From contig VBLS01000102.1 in NCBI GenBank assembly GCA_005878635.1, forward strand, positions 1 to 6,272: 6,272 bases of DNA, in the 5' to 3' direction. Every line of letters begins with the position of its first letter. Position 1 is the stretch's first letter. Made by a program: the position numbers and the translations under genes. The DNA is from Methanobacteriota archaeon (GTDB taxonomy: Archaea > Thermoplasmatota > Thermoplasmata > RBG-16-68-12). This document shows, piece by piece, positions 1-6,177 of the stretch. The notes beneath the pieces are model-generated. The model was not told where the DNA came from. It saw only the letters and a list, made by a program, of their open reading frames with translations, and made no database searches.

Positions 1-972
1 ACGAAGCTCCTGCGGCCGTACTTCGCCTTCGAGAAGGTCTTGCGGGGCCTCTTCGACATCACGACGGAACTTTTCGGCGTGCGGTACGAGCGCATCTCCG
101 ACGTCCCCGTGTGGCACGAGTCGGTCGAGACCTACGATGTTTACGAGGGCCCTCAGAGGATCGGCCGGTTCTACCTGGATCTCCATCCGCGGAAGGACAA
201 GTACACACACGCGGCGGCCTCGATCTTGGTCCGAGGGACCCGCGAGACGGCGCTCCCACAGGCCGCCCTGATGTGCAACTTCCCCGATCCGAAGGATGGG
301 CCGGCCCTCATGGAGTACCTGGAGGTCGAGACCCTGTTCCACGAGTTCGGGCACCTGCTCCACGCGATGTTCGGAGGTCACGGCCGCTGGATCAAGAACA
401 CGGACGACGGGATCGAGTGGGACTTCATCGAGGCCCCCTCCCAGATGCTCGAGGAGTGGATCCGAGATCCGCCGACGCTCCGCCGGTTCGCGCACCACCA
501 TGAGACGGGGGAACCGGTGCCGGCGGAATTCCTCTCGAAGCTCCGACGCGCGGATGCGGTGTCCCGGGGCCTCGACACGCAGCGACAGCTCGTCCTGGGG
601 ACCCTGTCCCTCGAATACTACGACCGGGACCCGGCGGCCCTCGAGACGACGGAATTGCTCGAGGCGACCTACCGGAGGTTCCCGTTGGTGCCGTTCCACC
701 CCGGGACTCACTTCCAATGCAACTTCGGACACCTGAACGGCTACTCCGCGATCTATTACACGTACATGTGGTCCCTCGTCATCGCGAAGGACCTGTTCTC
801 GAAGTTCCAGGAGGGGAAGACGATCTTGGACCCGACGGTCGCGCGGCGGTACCGCGAGACGGTCCTGGCTCCCGGGAGCCGCAAGCCCGCGGCGGAACTG
901 ATCGAGGACTTCCTCGGACGGCCGCTCTCCTTCGACGCCTTCGAGAACTGGCTGGACCGGGAAGGCCGCTAG
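1..972 (+). CDS. M3 family zinc oligopeptidase, C-terminal half (5' end outside window)
   Basis: A zinc endopeptidase of the thimet oligopeptidase/oligopeptidase F type (MEROPS family M3), which cleaves short peptides, usually in the cytosol. The reading frame is open from base 1, and the first codons already encode family-like sequence (RPYFAFEKVLRGLF), so the gene begins upstream and the TTG at base 40 is not the start. About 323 residues are visible; family members are usually 600-700, so roughly the C-terminal half is present. It holds the catalytic site: HEFGH (bases 340-354, two zinc ligands plus the general base) and the third ligand Glu in DFIEAPSQ (base 430), 26 residues after the second His. 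A substrate-binding loop follows, GHLNGYSAIYYTY (from about base 727), with the conserved His and Tyr residues. The C-terminus (GRPLSFDAFENWL) is also family-typical. No signal peptide can be judged. The stop overlaps that of the convergent gene. Confidence 0.94.
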   Translation, partial: TKLLRPYFAFEKVLRGLFDITTELFGVRYERISDVPVWHESVETYDVYEGPQRIGRFYLDLHPRKDKYTHAAASILVRGTRETALPQAALMCNFPDPKDGPALMEYLEVETLFHEFGHLLHAMFGGHGRWIKNTDDGIEWDFIEAPSQMLEEWIRDPPTLRRFAHHHETGEPVPAEFLSKLRRADAVSRGLDTQRQLVLGTLSLEYYDRDPAALETTELLEATYRRFPLVPFHPGTHFQCNFGHLNGYSAIYYTYMWSLVIAKDLFSKFQEGKTILDPTVARRYRETVLAPGSRKPAAELIEDFLGRPLSFDAFENWLDREGR

Positions 973-1922
973 CCCTTGGGAGCCCGGCCTTTCCGGGCCT
1001 TCATCGCCTGGAGGGTCTTCTCGAGTCCTTCCCGCACGGACGTCCGGGCGACGAAGCCAAGCGTTTCCTTCGCCCGCGTCACGTCGGCCCGGGAATGCAG
1101 GATGTCCCCGGGACGCGCTGGCTTGCGGGCGACTCGGATCGGCCGGTCCGTGATCTCCGATAGGATCCGGACCACGTCGTTCACGGTGAGGGCCTCGCCG
1201 CTCCCGAGGTTGATTACCTGTCCGTTGACCGGCTTCTCGCCGGCGAGCTCCAGCCCTTCGGCGATGTCGCCGACGTAGAGGAAGTCCCGCGTCTGTTCGC
1301 CGTCCCCGTAGATATCGATGGGTCGGTTCGCCGCGACCGCGGCGGCGAACTTCGCCATGACCCCGGCATAGGGAGCCGACGGATCCTGTCGCGGGCCGTA
1401 GGCGTTGAAGAGGCGCACCACCACGGTCTCCAACTTGGTCATGCCGCGGATTTCCTGGCAGGCGAATTCGCCGACCATCTTCGTCGTCGCGTACGGCGAC
1501 GTCGGGGCCGGCCGCATCGACTCGACCTTGGGGGTTTCCGGCGAATCGCCGTAAACCGCGGCGCTCGAGATGAAGACGACCCGGGGAACGGAGGCATCGG
1601 CGGCGGCCTTCAGGACCCGGACGGTCCCCTCGACGTTCGTGCGCCAGTATTCGTCGGGATGGGCGACGCTCTCCGGGACCGACGTCTTGGCGGCGAGATG
1701 ATAGACGATGTCGTGGCCCGCCATGACCTCGGGCAGGAGTTCCGACTGGAGGACGGAGGCTTTTTTCAAGCGGACCGTCCGCGGGGCCACGCTCAGGTTC
1801 CGCAGGGTCCCGGTCGAGAGGTCGTCGATTGTGGTGACCTCGTTGCGGTCGCCGAGTCGATCGACGAGATGGGAGCCGATGAAGCCCGCGCCTCCGGTGA
1901 TGAGGATCCGCTTCCCCTTCAT
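969..1922 (-). CDS. NAD-dependent epimerase/dehydratase, GalE-like extended SDR
   Basis: A 317-residue cytosolic extended short-chain dehydrogenase/reductase, probably acting on a nucleotide sugar (UDP-glucose 4-epimerase or a related UDP/dTDP-sugar epimerase or dehydratase). Visible motifs are GGAGFIGSH (residues 10-18, Rossmann dinucleotide loop), an acidic pair in TIDDLSTG (33-34) that favours NAD over NADP, YHLAA (74-78), FISSAAVYG with catalytic Ser120, the YATTK catalytic pair Tyr144/Lys148, RLFNAYGPRQDP (170-181) and YGDGEQTRDFLYVGD (205-219) in the substrate domain. The length is normal for the family. The ATG start lies just before the first beta strand and about 30 bases downstream of a TATA-like element, so the start is secure. 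The exact sugar cannot be read from the sequence; archaeal relatives often serve surface glycan or N-glycan synthesis, which is inference here. The upstream neighbour on the same strand is another SDR, 60 bases away. The stop codon overlaps that of the convergent peptidase gene. Confidence 0.95.
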   Translation of the reverse strand: MKGKRILITGGAGFIGSHLVDRLGDRNEVTTIDDLSTGTLRNLSVAPRTVRLKKASVLQSELLPEVMAGHDIVYHLAAKTSVPESVAHPDEYWRTNVEGTVRVLKAAADASVPRVVFISSAAVYGDSPETPKVESMRPAPTSPYATTKMVGEFACQEIRGMTKLETVVVRLFNAYGPRQDPSAPYAGVMAKFAAAVAANRPIDIYGDGEQTRDFLYVGDIAEGLELAGEKPVNGQVINLGSGEALTVNDVVRILSEITDRPIRVARKPARPGDILHSRADVTRAKETLGFVARTSVREGLEKTLQAMKARKGRAPKG

Positions 1923-1942
1923 CGGATCGAAGCGACGGGGAC

Positions 1943-1960
1943 GGGCGGCATAATGTTTCC
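1943..1960 (-). promoter_or_regulatory. Archaeal BRE/TATA-like promoter of the GalE-like gene
   Basis: On the - strand this reads GGAAACATTATG within GC-rich sequence: a purine/A-rich stretch resembling a TFB recognition element, followed by CATTATG (1955 to 1949). The centre is about 30 bases from the A of the ATG at 1922. Archaeal TATA boxes sit about 26 bases before the transcription start, so the message would begin within a few bases of the ATG. No Shine-Dalgarno sequence is seen before the start. Inferred from position and composition only. Confidence 0.5.
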
Positions 1961-1982
1961 GCTCCGTCCGGGGCTTGGTGCG

Positions 1983-2840
1983 CTAGTCGGTCCCCAGGCC
2001 CGCGAGCTTCACGCTGACGTCGTACAGGCGGCGGGCCGTGTAGGGATCCTGGGCCGCTCGGGAGGGAGGCTTCACCCGGCGGTCCGCGAAGTACTGTCCC
2101 GTCAGGGTGGACACGCTCGGCGACGCCACGAGGAACACCGGGGTCTCCGCGCCCTTCGCGGGGCTCTTGAAGAACATGCGAACGAACCGGAAGATGGCGG
2201 ACGCCGTGCCTCCGAGGTTCGTCTTGATGACGCCGGGATGGCAGGCGTTGACCGTCACGCCGGTCCCGGCGAGGCGGCGCGCGAATTCGGCCGTGAAGAG
2301 GACCTGCGCGAGCTTCGACTGGCCGTACGCGCGAGGGCCCCGATACTTCGTCTCCCCCTGGAGGTCCTCGAAATGAATCGAGGCTCCCTTGTGCGCGGAT
2401 GACGACACGTTCACGATCCGCGAGGGGGCGGAGGCGATCAAGAGGTCTAGGAGGAGATGGGACAGCAGGAAGCCGCTGAGGTAATTCACCGCGAACTGCT
2501 CCTCGAGTCCGTCGACCGTCGTCCTCCGTTCGTTCGTGTAGACGCCCGCGTTGTTCACGAGGGCATCGAGGCGGCCGTAGTCCTTCGTGAACTGATCGGC
2601 GAAGGCGATGATCGACGCTTGGCTCGCCAGGTCCACGAGCATCAAGGTGACATGGGGATTCTTGGATTGCTCGACGACCTCGCGCTGAGCGGCCTCGCCG
2701 CGGCCCTGATCGCGGCACGCCAGGACGACGGTGCCTCCGAGGCGGGCGAGGCCGGTGGCCGTCGCCTTCCCGATGCCCGAGCTGGCCCCGGTCACGATCC
2801 AGACGCGGTCTTCGATCCGCGTCGTCCCGATGGCGGCCAT
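1983..2840 (-). CDS. Classical SDR oxidoreductase, retinol-dehydrogenase-like
   Basis: A 285-residue short-chain dehydrogenase/reductase resembling the retinol dehydrogenase/WW-domain oxidoreductase branch; the natural substrate is unknown. Motifs counted from the chosen start: TGASSGIG cofactor loop (17-24), LACR with Arg43 at the end of the second strand (a feature linked to NADPH use), DLA (70-72), NNAG (96-99), NVSSSAH with the catalytic Ser at about 147, YGQSK with Tyr172/Lys176, and the CHPG turn (200-203). The frame stays open to an ATG at 2948, but the 36 extra residues are low in hydrophobics and match no SDR element, and they would run back through the TATA-like element at about 2870. 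The ATG at 2840 puts MAAIGTTRIEDRVWIVTGAS at the N-terminus, which is normal for the family. The neighbour downstream is the GalE-like gene, 60 bases away with its own promoter-like element; a shared pathway is not evident. Confidence 0.93.
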   Translation of the reverse strand: MAAIGTTRIEDRVWIVTGASSGIGKATATGLARLGGTVVLACRDQGRGEAAQREVVEQSKNPHVTLMLVDLASQASIIAFADQFTKDYGRLDALVNNAGVYTNERRTTVDGLEEQFAVNYLSGFLLSHLLLDLLIASAPSRIVNVSSSAHKGASIHFEDLQGETKYRGPRAYGQSKLAQVLFTAEFARRLAGTGVTVNACHPGVIKTNLGGTASAIFRFVRMFFKSPAKGAETPVFLVASPSVSTLTGQYFADRRVKPPSRAAQDPYTARRLYDVSVKLAGLGTD

Positions 2841-2859
2841 GGTCCCGTCCCCATCTGAC

Positions 2860-2880
2860 CGGTTGCCTAAATCGGTTGCC
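2860..2880. repeat. Direct repeat CGGTTGCC flanking the TATA-like core
   Basis: Two exact 8-base copies of CGGTTGCC (2860-2867 and 2873-2880), 13 bases apart, bracket the TAAAT core of the - strand promoter. A third copy lies just after the stop codon of the membrane/DUF835 gene (4587-4594). The arrangement could be an operator or could simply reflect the basal promoter element; it cannot be decided from one window. Confidence 0.45.
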
Positions 2881-2882
2881 CC
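2866..2882 (-). promoter_or_regulatory. Archaeal BRE/TATA-like promoter of the retinol-dehydrogenase-like SDR
   Basis: On the - strand this reads GGGGCAA, two bases, then GATTTAGG. The AT-rich core centres about 30 bases upstream of the ATG at 2840, the spacing expected of a leaderless or near-leaderless archaeal transcript. This supports the start at 2840 over the in-frame ATG at 2948. The core is flanked by two direct copies of GGCAACC. Called from position and composition. Confidence 0.5.
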
Positions 2883-2941
2883 ATCCGACCGCGGATTGGA
2901 TCCGAGACTTGGCGGGGCCTCAGAGTCAAATTCGAGAGCCG

Positions 2942-2958
2942 GGGGCAAGGTCTTTTAG
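2942..2958 (+). promoter_or_regulatory. Archaeal BRE/TATA-like promoter of the membrane DUF835 gene
   Basis: GGGGCAA, two bases, then TCTTTTAG: the only AT-rich island just before this gene, centred about 33 bases upstream of the ATG at 2988. The 30 bases between are GC-rich with no Shine-Dalgarno-like sequence, which fits a very short or absent leader. The GGGGCAA heptamer and its 2-base spacing match the divergent promoter on the other strand. Confidence 0.5.
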
Positions 2959-2987
2959 TCCCCCGCCCGGGTCGGCTTCCGCCCGCC

Positions 2988-4586
2988 ATGGTCGAAGCCG
3001 CCCAATGGTACTCCGCGATCTCGATTGTGAGCAGCTCGATCGCGCTCGCCATCTCCGCCTACGTCGTCCGCAAGATCCCGAACCGGCGGGCCGGGGACAC
3101 GTTCGTCCTCGCGATGGTCTTCTTCGTCCTCGCGGGGAGCTTCGCGTACCTGCTCCGTACATCGACCTTGTACTACTACGAATCGAACTCCGGTCCCCTC
3201 GCGTACGCCCGCCTGTTCTACTTCTTCCACATGCTCGCCGTCGGCTTCACGGCCTCCTTCATCGGCCAATACTTCCTCGGTTTCGCGCTGATGCGGCGCC
3301 GCGTGGTGAACCTGTTCCTCCAGGTGTCGCTGCTGGTCGTCGCGGTCGGCGTCACCTTGCAAGTCAACACGGTCGGGAGCGACTACAGCGGCATCGGCGT
3401 CGTCGTGAAAGATGTCTGGGCGACCGGGAGCCTCGCCTTGTTCGCGACGATCTACATGTCCACGGCCCTCGCCGTCCTCCTCCGCACCCTGATCCGGAAC
3501 AAGGATCCGATCGTCCGGAAGCAGACGGTCTTGATGACCGTCGGGGTCGTCGCCCACGGGGTCATGGCGGAGACGCACGCGGTCTCGCGGATCTTCCTGG
3601 CCCTCTATCTGCCGCCGGTCCTCACGATCACCGCCCTCACGATGGCGGCCTGCTTCGCCTTCGCGGTGTGGCGCTACCAGATGCTCGTCGTGACGCCGCG
3701 GAAGGAGGAACCGGTCGCTCTGCCGCGGCGTTTCGATCTCAAGGCCGGACGGGGGTACCTCTTCCGGGAGCGGAGGCCGAAGCTCGTGTTCCTCGCCCTC
3801 GCCGAGGCCGTGCGGCATGGTTCGATCGGCCTCATCGTCACCCGCCGCGCCCCGATCGAGGTGCGGGAGGACTACGACCTGCCCGCGACCGCGATCGTCT
3901 GGCTCACGTCGTCCCTCGGGCAAAACCGGCTGGCCCCGATGCCGCCGGAGACCCTGGAGCGGGCCATCCGCGACTTCGTCGCCGCCCAGCCCGCGGCGGT
4001 GATCGCCCTCGAGGGCGTCGAGTACATGGCGAACTACGTCGGGACGGAGCGGCTCGTCCGCTGCCTCCACACGGTGCGCGACCTGGCCACCTCCGGCGGC
4101 GGCGTCCTCCTCGTGAGCGCGGACCTCACCTCGCTCCAGGAGCCGGTCACGTCGATGTTGGAACGGGACTTCGAGCCCCTCGAATTGCCCGTGAAGAGCG
4201 GCCAGGCCGTCGAAGACGTGTTCGTGATCGATGCCGCCGGGGTGCTCCTGACTCATGCCTCGCGGGCCGAGGTGGCCGACACGGACCCCGACGTCATGGC
4301 GGGGATGCTCACCGCGATCATGAACTTCGCACGCGTCTCGTTCGCGGAAGGCTCGGACGAGCTCCGTCGCCTCGAGCTCGGCAAGAAGACGGTCGTGATC
4401 GAGCGGAGTCCGCGCTTCATCCTCGCGGTCGCGGTCGCCGGGCTCGCGCCGGCGGAAATGCGGGAGGAGATGCGGGCCTTCCTGGAGCGAGCGGAACGGC
4501 GATACGGCCCGCTGATGTCGAGTTGGTCCGGGGACGTCAGTGCAGTTGCCGGTTTGCAAGCAATGACGAGCCGATTGTTCCTCTGA
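2988..4586 (+). CDS. Multi-pass membrane protein with DUF835 domain (putative sensor)
   Basis: A 532-residue protein with three parts. Residues about 8-230 hold seven likely membrane segments (roughly 8-27, 38-58, 72-99, 105-126, 143-168, 180-205, 208-229), separated by short charged loops; this is like the 7TM input regions of archaeal signalling proteins. Residues about 249-395 match DUF835: GRGYLFRE, GLIVTRRAP followed by VREDY, IVWLTSS, then VIALEGVEYM (about 338-347) and LVRCLHTVRDLATSGGGVLLVS. DUF835 is mainly archaeal, of unknown biochemical role, and often attached to sensory or membrane modules. Residues about 407-525 form a further alpha/beta region (VEDVFVIDAAGVLLTHASR, MLTAIMNFARVSF, then TVVIERSPRFILAVAVAG) that I recognise as recurrent in archaeal signalling proteins but cannot name with certainty. 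No histidine-kinase, HAMP or GGDEF motifs are present. The cytosolic C-terminal half probably relays or receives a signal by protein contact (inference). The ATG has a TATA-like element about 33 bases upstream. Confidence 0.92.
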   Translation: MVEAAQWYSAISIVSSSIALAISAYVVRKIPNRRAGDTFVLAMVFFVLAGSFAYLLRTSTLYYYESNSGPLAYARLFYFFHMLAVGFTASFIGQYFLGFALMRRRVVNLFLQVSLLVVAVGVTLQVNTVGSDYSGIGVVVKDVWATGSLALFATIYMSTALAVLLRTLIRNKDPIVRKQTVLMTVGVVAHGVMAETHAVSRIFLALYLPPVLTITALTMAACFAFAVWRYQMLVVTPRKEEPVALPRRFDLKAGRGYLFRERRPKLVFLALAEAVRHGSIGLIVTRRAPIEVREDYDLPATAIVWLTSSLGQNRLAPMPPETLERAIRDFVAAQPAAVIALEGVEYMANYVGTERLVRCLHTVRDLATSGGGVLLVSADLTSLQEPVTSMLERDFEPLELPVKSGQAVEDVFVIDAAGVLLTHASRAEVADTDPDVMAGMLTAIMNFARVSFAEGSDELRRLELGKKTVVIERSPRFILAVAVAGLAPAEMREEMRAFLERAERRYGPLMSSWSGDVSAVAGLQAMTSRLFL

Positions 4587-4591
4587 CGGTT

Positions 4592-4616
4592 GCCTCAAAA
4601 GAGTTCACCTTGAGGC
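4592..4616. repeat. Short inverted repeat GCCTCAA / TTGAGGC
   Basis: A perfect 7-base inverted repeat (4592-4598 and 4610-4616) with an 11-base spacer, beginning 6 bases after the stop of the DUF835 gene. It could fold as a small hairpin at the 3' end of that message or be a dyad operator for the next gene. No T-run follows directly, so a standard intrinsic terminator is not supported. Confidence 0.5.
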
Positions 4617-4642
4617 GAAAGGGTCATTTTGAGGAACCGGGG
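4606..4642 (+). promoter_or_regulatory. Promoter of the Tat-exported gene with tandem TTGAGG elements
   Basis: The TATA-like CATTTTG (4625-4631) centres about 28 bases upstream of the ATG at 4656, and an A/G-rich GCGAAAGGG stretch before it resembles a BRE. TTGAGG occurs at 4610-4615 and again at 4629-4634, a 19-base step, and the second copy overlaps the TATA-like core. Around both copies the pattern CA, two pyrimidines, TTGAGG, five bases, GGG is kept. Overlap with the core promoter would suit a repressor, but this is inference. Confidence 0.45.
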
Positions 4643-4655
4643 TCGCAGGGACGTC

Positions 4656-6167
4656 ATGGCTGTGGACGAGGAGGCCAAGACGGCGAGCGGACGCAAGGGG
4701 ACCTCTCGACGGACCTTCGTCAAAGCGGCTCTCGCCGGAGGCGCGAGCGCGGCCGCCGTCGGGGTCGCATGGACCCAATTCCTGTCCCCGAAGAGTCAGT
4801 CTTCGGGCACTCCGCCCACGTTGACGCCGCCGCCCGTGACCCAGTACGGTTCGTATCTGGTGTGGTTCGATGCCGCAGCGGGGACGTTCCGTCGGAAGAA
4901 CCTCGCGACCGGCCTCGATGAGGCCGCGGACGCGAACGCGGGACGCGTCGTGCAGGGGGCCGTCGATGGCCTGAATCCGACGGTCGGCGGGGAGATCTGG
5001 ATCTCCAACGACGTCGACGCGGATGATGCGATCATCACGATCGCCAAGAACAACGTCTCGCTCGTCGCGCTGCGAGACCCTCCTCCGAAGTCCTGGGACA
5101 CGCCGAGGCCGCACCTGCAGAAGATCCTGTACACCGGGAACGTCCGGGGAGGCTTGATCGAAGGGCTCCACTGCCGCGAGATCCAGTTCGACGGAAGCGG
5201 GAACCAGGAGTTGCTCGCATTGCGGGACGTCTCCATGCATCCCACGTCGGGACCGGACCGGCAAGGCCTGCGGTTCCTCGGCGGAGCCGGATACATCCAG
5301 TACGTGGAGATCCACAACCTGAAGATCGCGCTGTCCGGCAGCGGGGACAGCTACTCGGCCATCGAGTTCGGGAACTCGAACAGCGGCTCCGGGCACATCA
5401 CCTTCACCGGGAACACGAGCCTCGAGACGGAGTACGACGCCTCCGGATCGCCCGTCGTGATCAAGATCTCCACCGGAGCCGAGACCGGCACCCCGATCCG
5501 TTTTGAGAACCTATCGATCGTGGAGCTCGGCTCGCGCAAGACCGGCACGGCGGTCCGGCCGATCCTCCTCCAGTCCCAGACGGAGATTCACAAAGGTCTC
5601 CGCCTCATGCACATCGATCGGCTCTTCTTCGAGCAACATTACACGTCGCCGCACACGATCGTGACGATCGAGCCGGCCACGGGGGCGGGCGCGTGTTGGT
5701 TCGTCCTGACGATCGACGAGCTCGTGATCTCGGACGAGATCGGGAAGACCGTGAACCTGATCGACAACCAGAACACGTCGTGGATGTCGAGGGAGCAGTT
5801 CCTCCGGGTGAACGGCGGATTCAAGGGCGGCGTCGGCACGGTTGCGATCGGGAATCCGAACCTCCATCAGTATTTCCGCCTCTACCTGGGCAGCCTCTCC
5901 GGGATCACGCCGTTTGGGAAGCTCACGACCCCGTTCTTCGACTCGGCGCCGAGTTCCTTCGTCGGCGCCGGGGGCACGAGCTCGACGCCGACGACGGGCG
6001 ACTACGTCGTCAGCGTGACGCCCATCCTCGTCACCTCCACGGCCCCGTGGTCCCTCAAGGATTCCGCGGGGAATCTCATCGAGACGGTCCCGGCGGGCGA
6101 GGCGCGACACGTGCCCCTCGGGTATCGCGTCCAATTCCCCAGTGGGACGCCTTCGATCTTCGCGTGA
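4656..6167 (+). CDS. Tat-exported surface protein, predicted right-handed beta-helix
   Basis: A 503-residue protein. The N-terminus is a clear twin-arginine signal: SRRTFVK (residues 17-23), then a hydrophobic Ala/Gly-rich stretch (24-42), so it should cross the membrane already folded; the hydrophobic stretch might instead remain as an anchor. A Ser/Pro/Thr-rich linker follows (about 45-62). From about 67, LVWFDAAAGTFRRKNLATG then ADANAGRVVQGAVDGL and GGEIWI resemble the opening module of pectate-lyase-like beta-helix proteins found in archaea and tailed viruses (a DA-VIQ-AID-GG-I pattern). Residues about 120-415 are short, regular beta-strand-like stretches rich in Asn, Gly and Ser, as in such helices. 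The end (about 449-500: YVVSVTPILVT, WSLKDSAGNLIETVP, HVPLGYRVQF) looks like a small beta-domain cap. No catalytic residues of a known lyase are recognisable, so binding or a structural role is as likely as enzymatic activity. The ATG is preferred to the in-frame TTG at 4629 because that TTG lies inside the TATA-like core. The stop is 10 bases from the convergent gene. Confidence 0.85.
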   Translation: MAVDEEAKTASGRKGTSRRTFVKAALAGGASAAAVGVAWTQFLSPKSQSSGTPPTLTPPPVTQYGSYLVWFDAAAGTFRRKNLATGLDEAADANAGRVVQGAVDGLNPTVGGEIWISNDVDADDAIITIAKNNVSLVALRDPPPKSWDTPRPHLQKILYTGNVRGGLIEGLHCREIQFDGSGNQELLALRDVSMHPTSGPDRQGLRFLGGAGYIQYVEIHNLKIALSGSGDSYSAIEFGNSNSGSGHITFTGNTSLETEYDASGSPVVIKISTGAETGTPIRFENLSIVELGSRKTGTAVRPILLQSQTEIHKGLRLMHIDRLFFEQHYTSPHTIVTIEPATGAGACWFVLTIDELVISDEIGKTVNLIDNQNTSWMSREQFLRVNGGFKGGVGTVAIGNPNLHQYFRLYLGSLSGITPFGKLTTPFFDSAPSSFVGAGGTSSTPTTGDYVVSVTPILVTSTAPWSLKDSAGNLIETVPAGEARHVPLGYRVQFPSGTPSIFA

Positions 6168-6177
6168 GGCCGCGAGC

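Noticed and set aside
1659..2402. + strand open frame spanning the two SDR genes
   Set aside because: It lies opposite two clearly identified SDR genes, crosses their spacer, and has no recognisable motifs.
969..2840. The two SDR genes as a two-gene operon for one pathway
   Set aside because: They belong to different SDR branches with probably unrelated substrates, and the 60-base spacer carries its own TATA-like element; co-transcription is possible but not shown.
2841..2948. 36-residue N-terminal extension of the retinol-dehydrogenase-like SDR
   Set aside because: It adds hydrophilic residues not found in the family and runs through the TATA-like element that fits the ATG at 2840.
2955..4598. 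Very long open frame on the - strand opposite the membrane DUF835 gene
   Set aside because: Its product is a run of Arg, Glu, Asp, His and Gly with no hydrophobic core or known motifs. It is the expected mirror of a GC-rich gene with strong third-position bias; the + strand frame has membrane segments and a domain match.
4592..4616. Hairpin as a rho-independent terminator for the DUF835 gene
   Set aside because: The stem is only 7 bases with an 11-base loop and no adjoining T-run; more likely an operator half-site arrangement or chance.
2876..4921. Long alternative + strand frame of about 680 codons overlapping the DUF835 gene
   Set aside because: Arg/Pro/Gly-rich low-complexity translation crossing two real genes and two promoter regions; a frame shadow from high GC.
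5942..5953. 12-base perfect palindrome CTCGGCGCCGAG
   Set aside because: It is inside the coding region of the exported protein, occurs once as a full palindrome, and uses codons ordinary for this GC content.
5511..6134. - strand open frame opposite the exported beta-helix gene
   Set aside because: Arg/Asp/Glu-rich product without a fold signature; the + strand gene has a Tat signal and regular beta-strand content.
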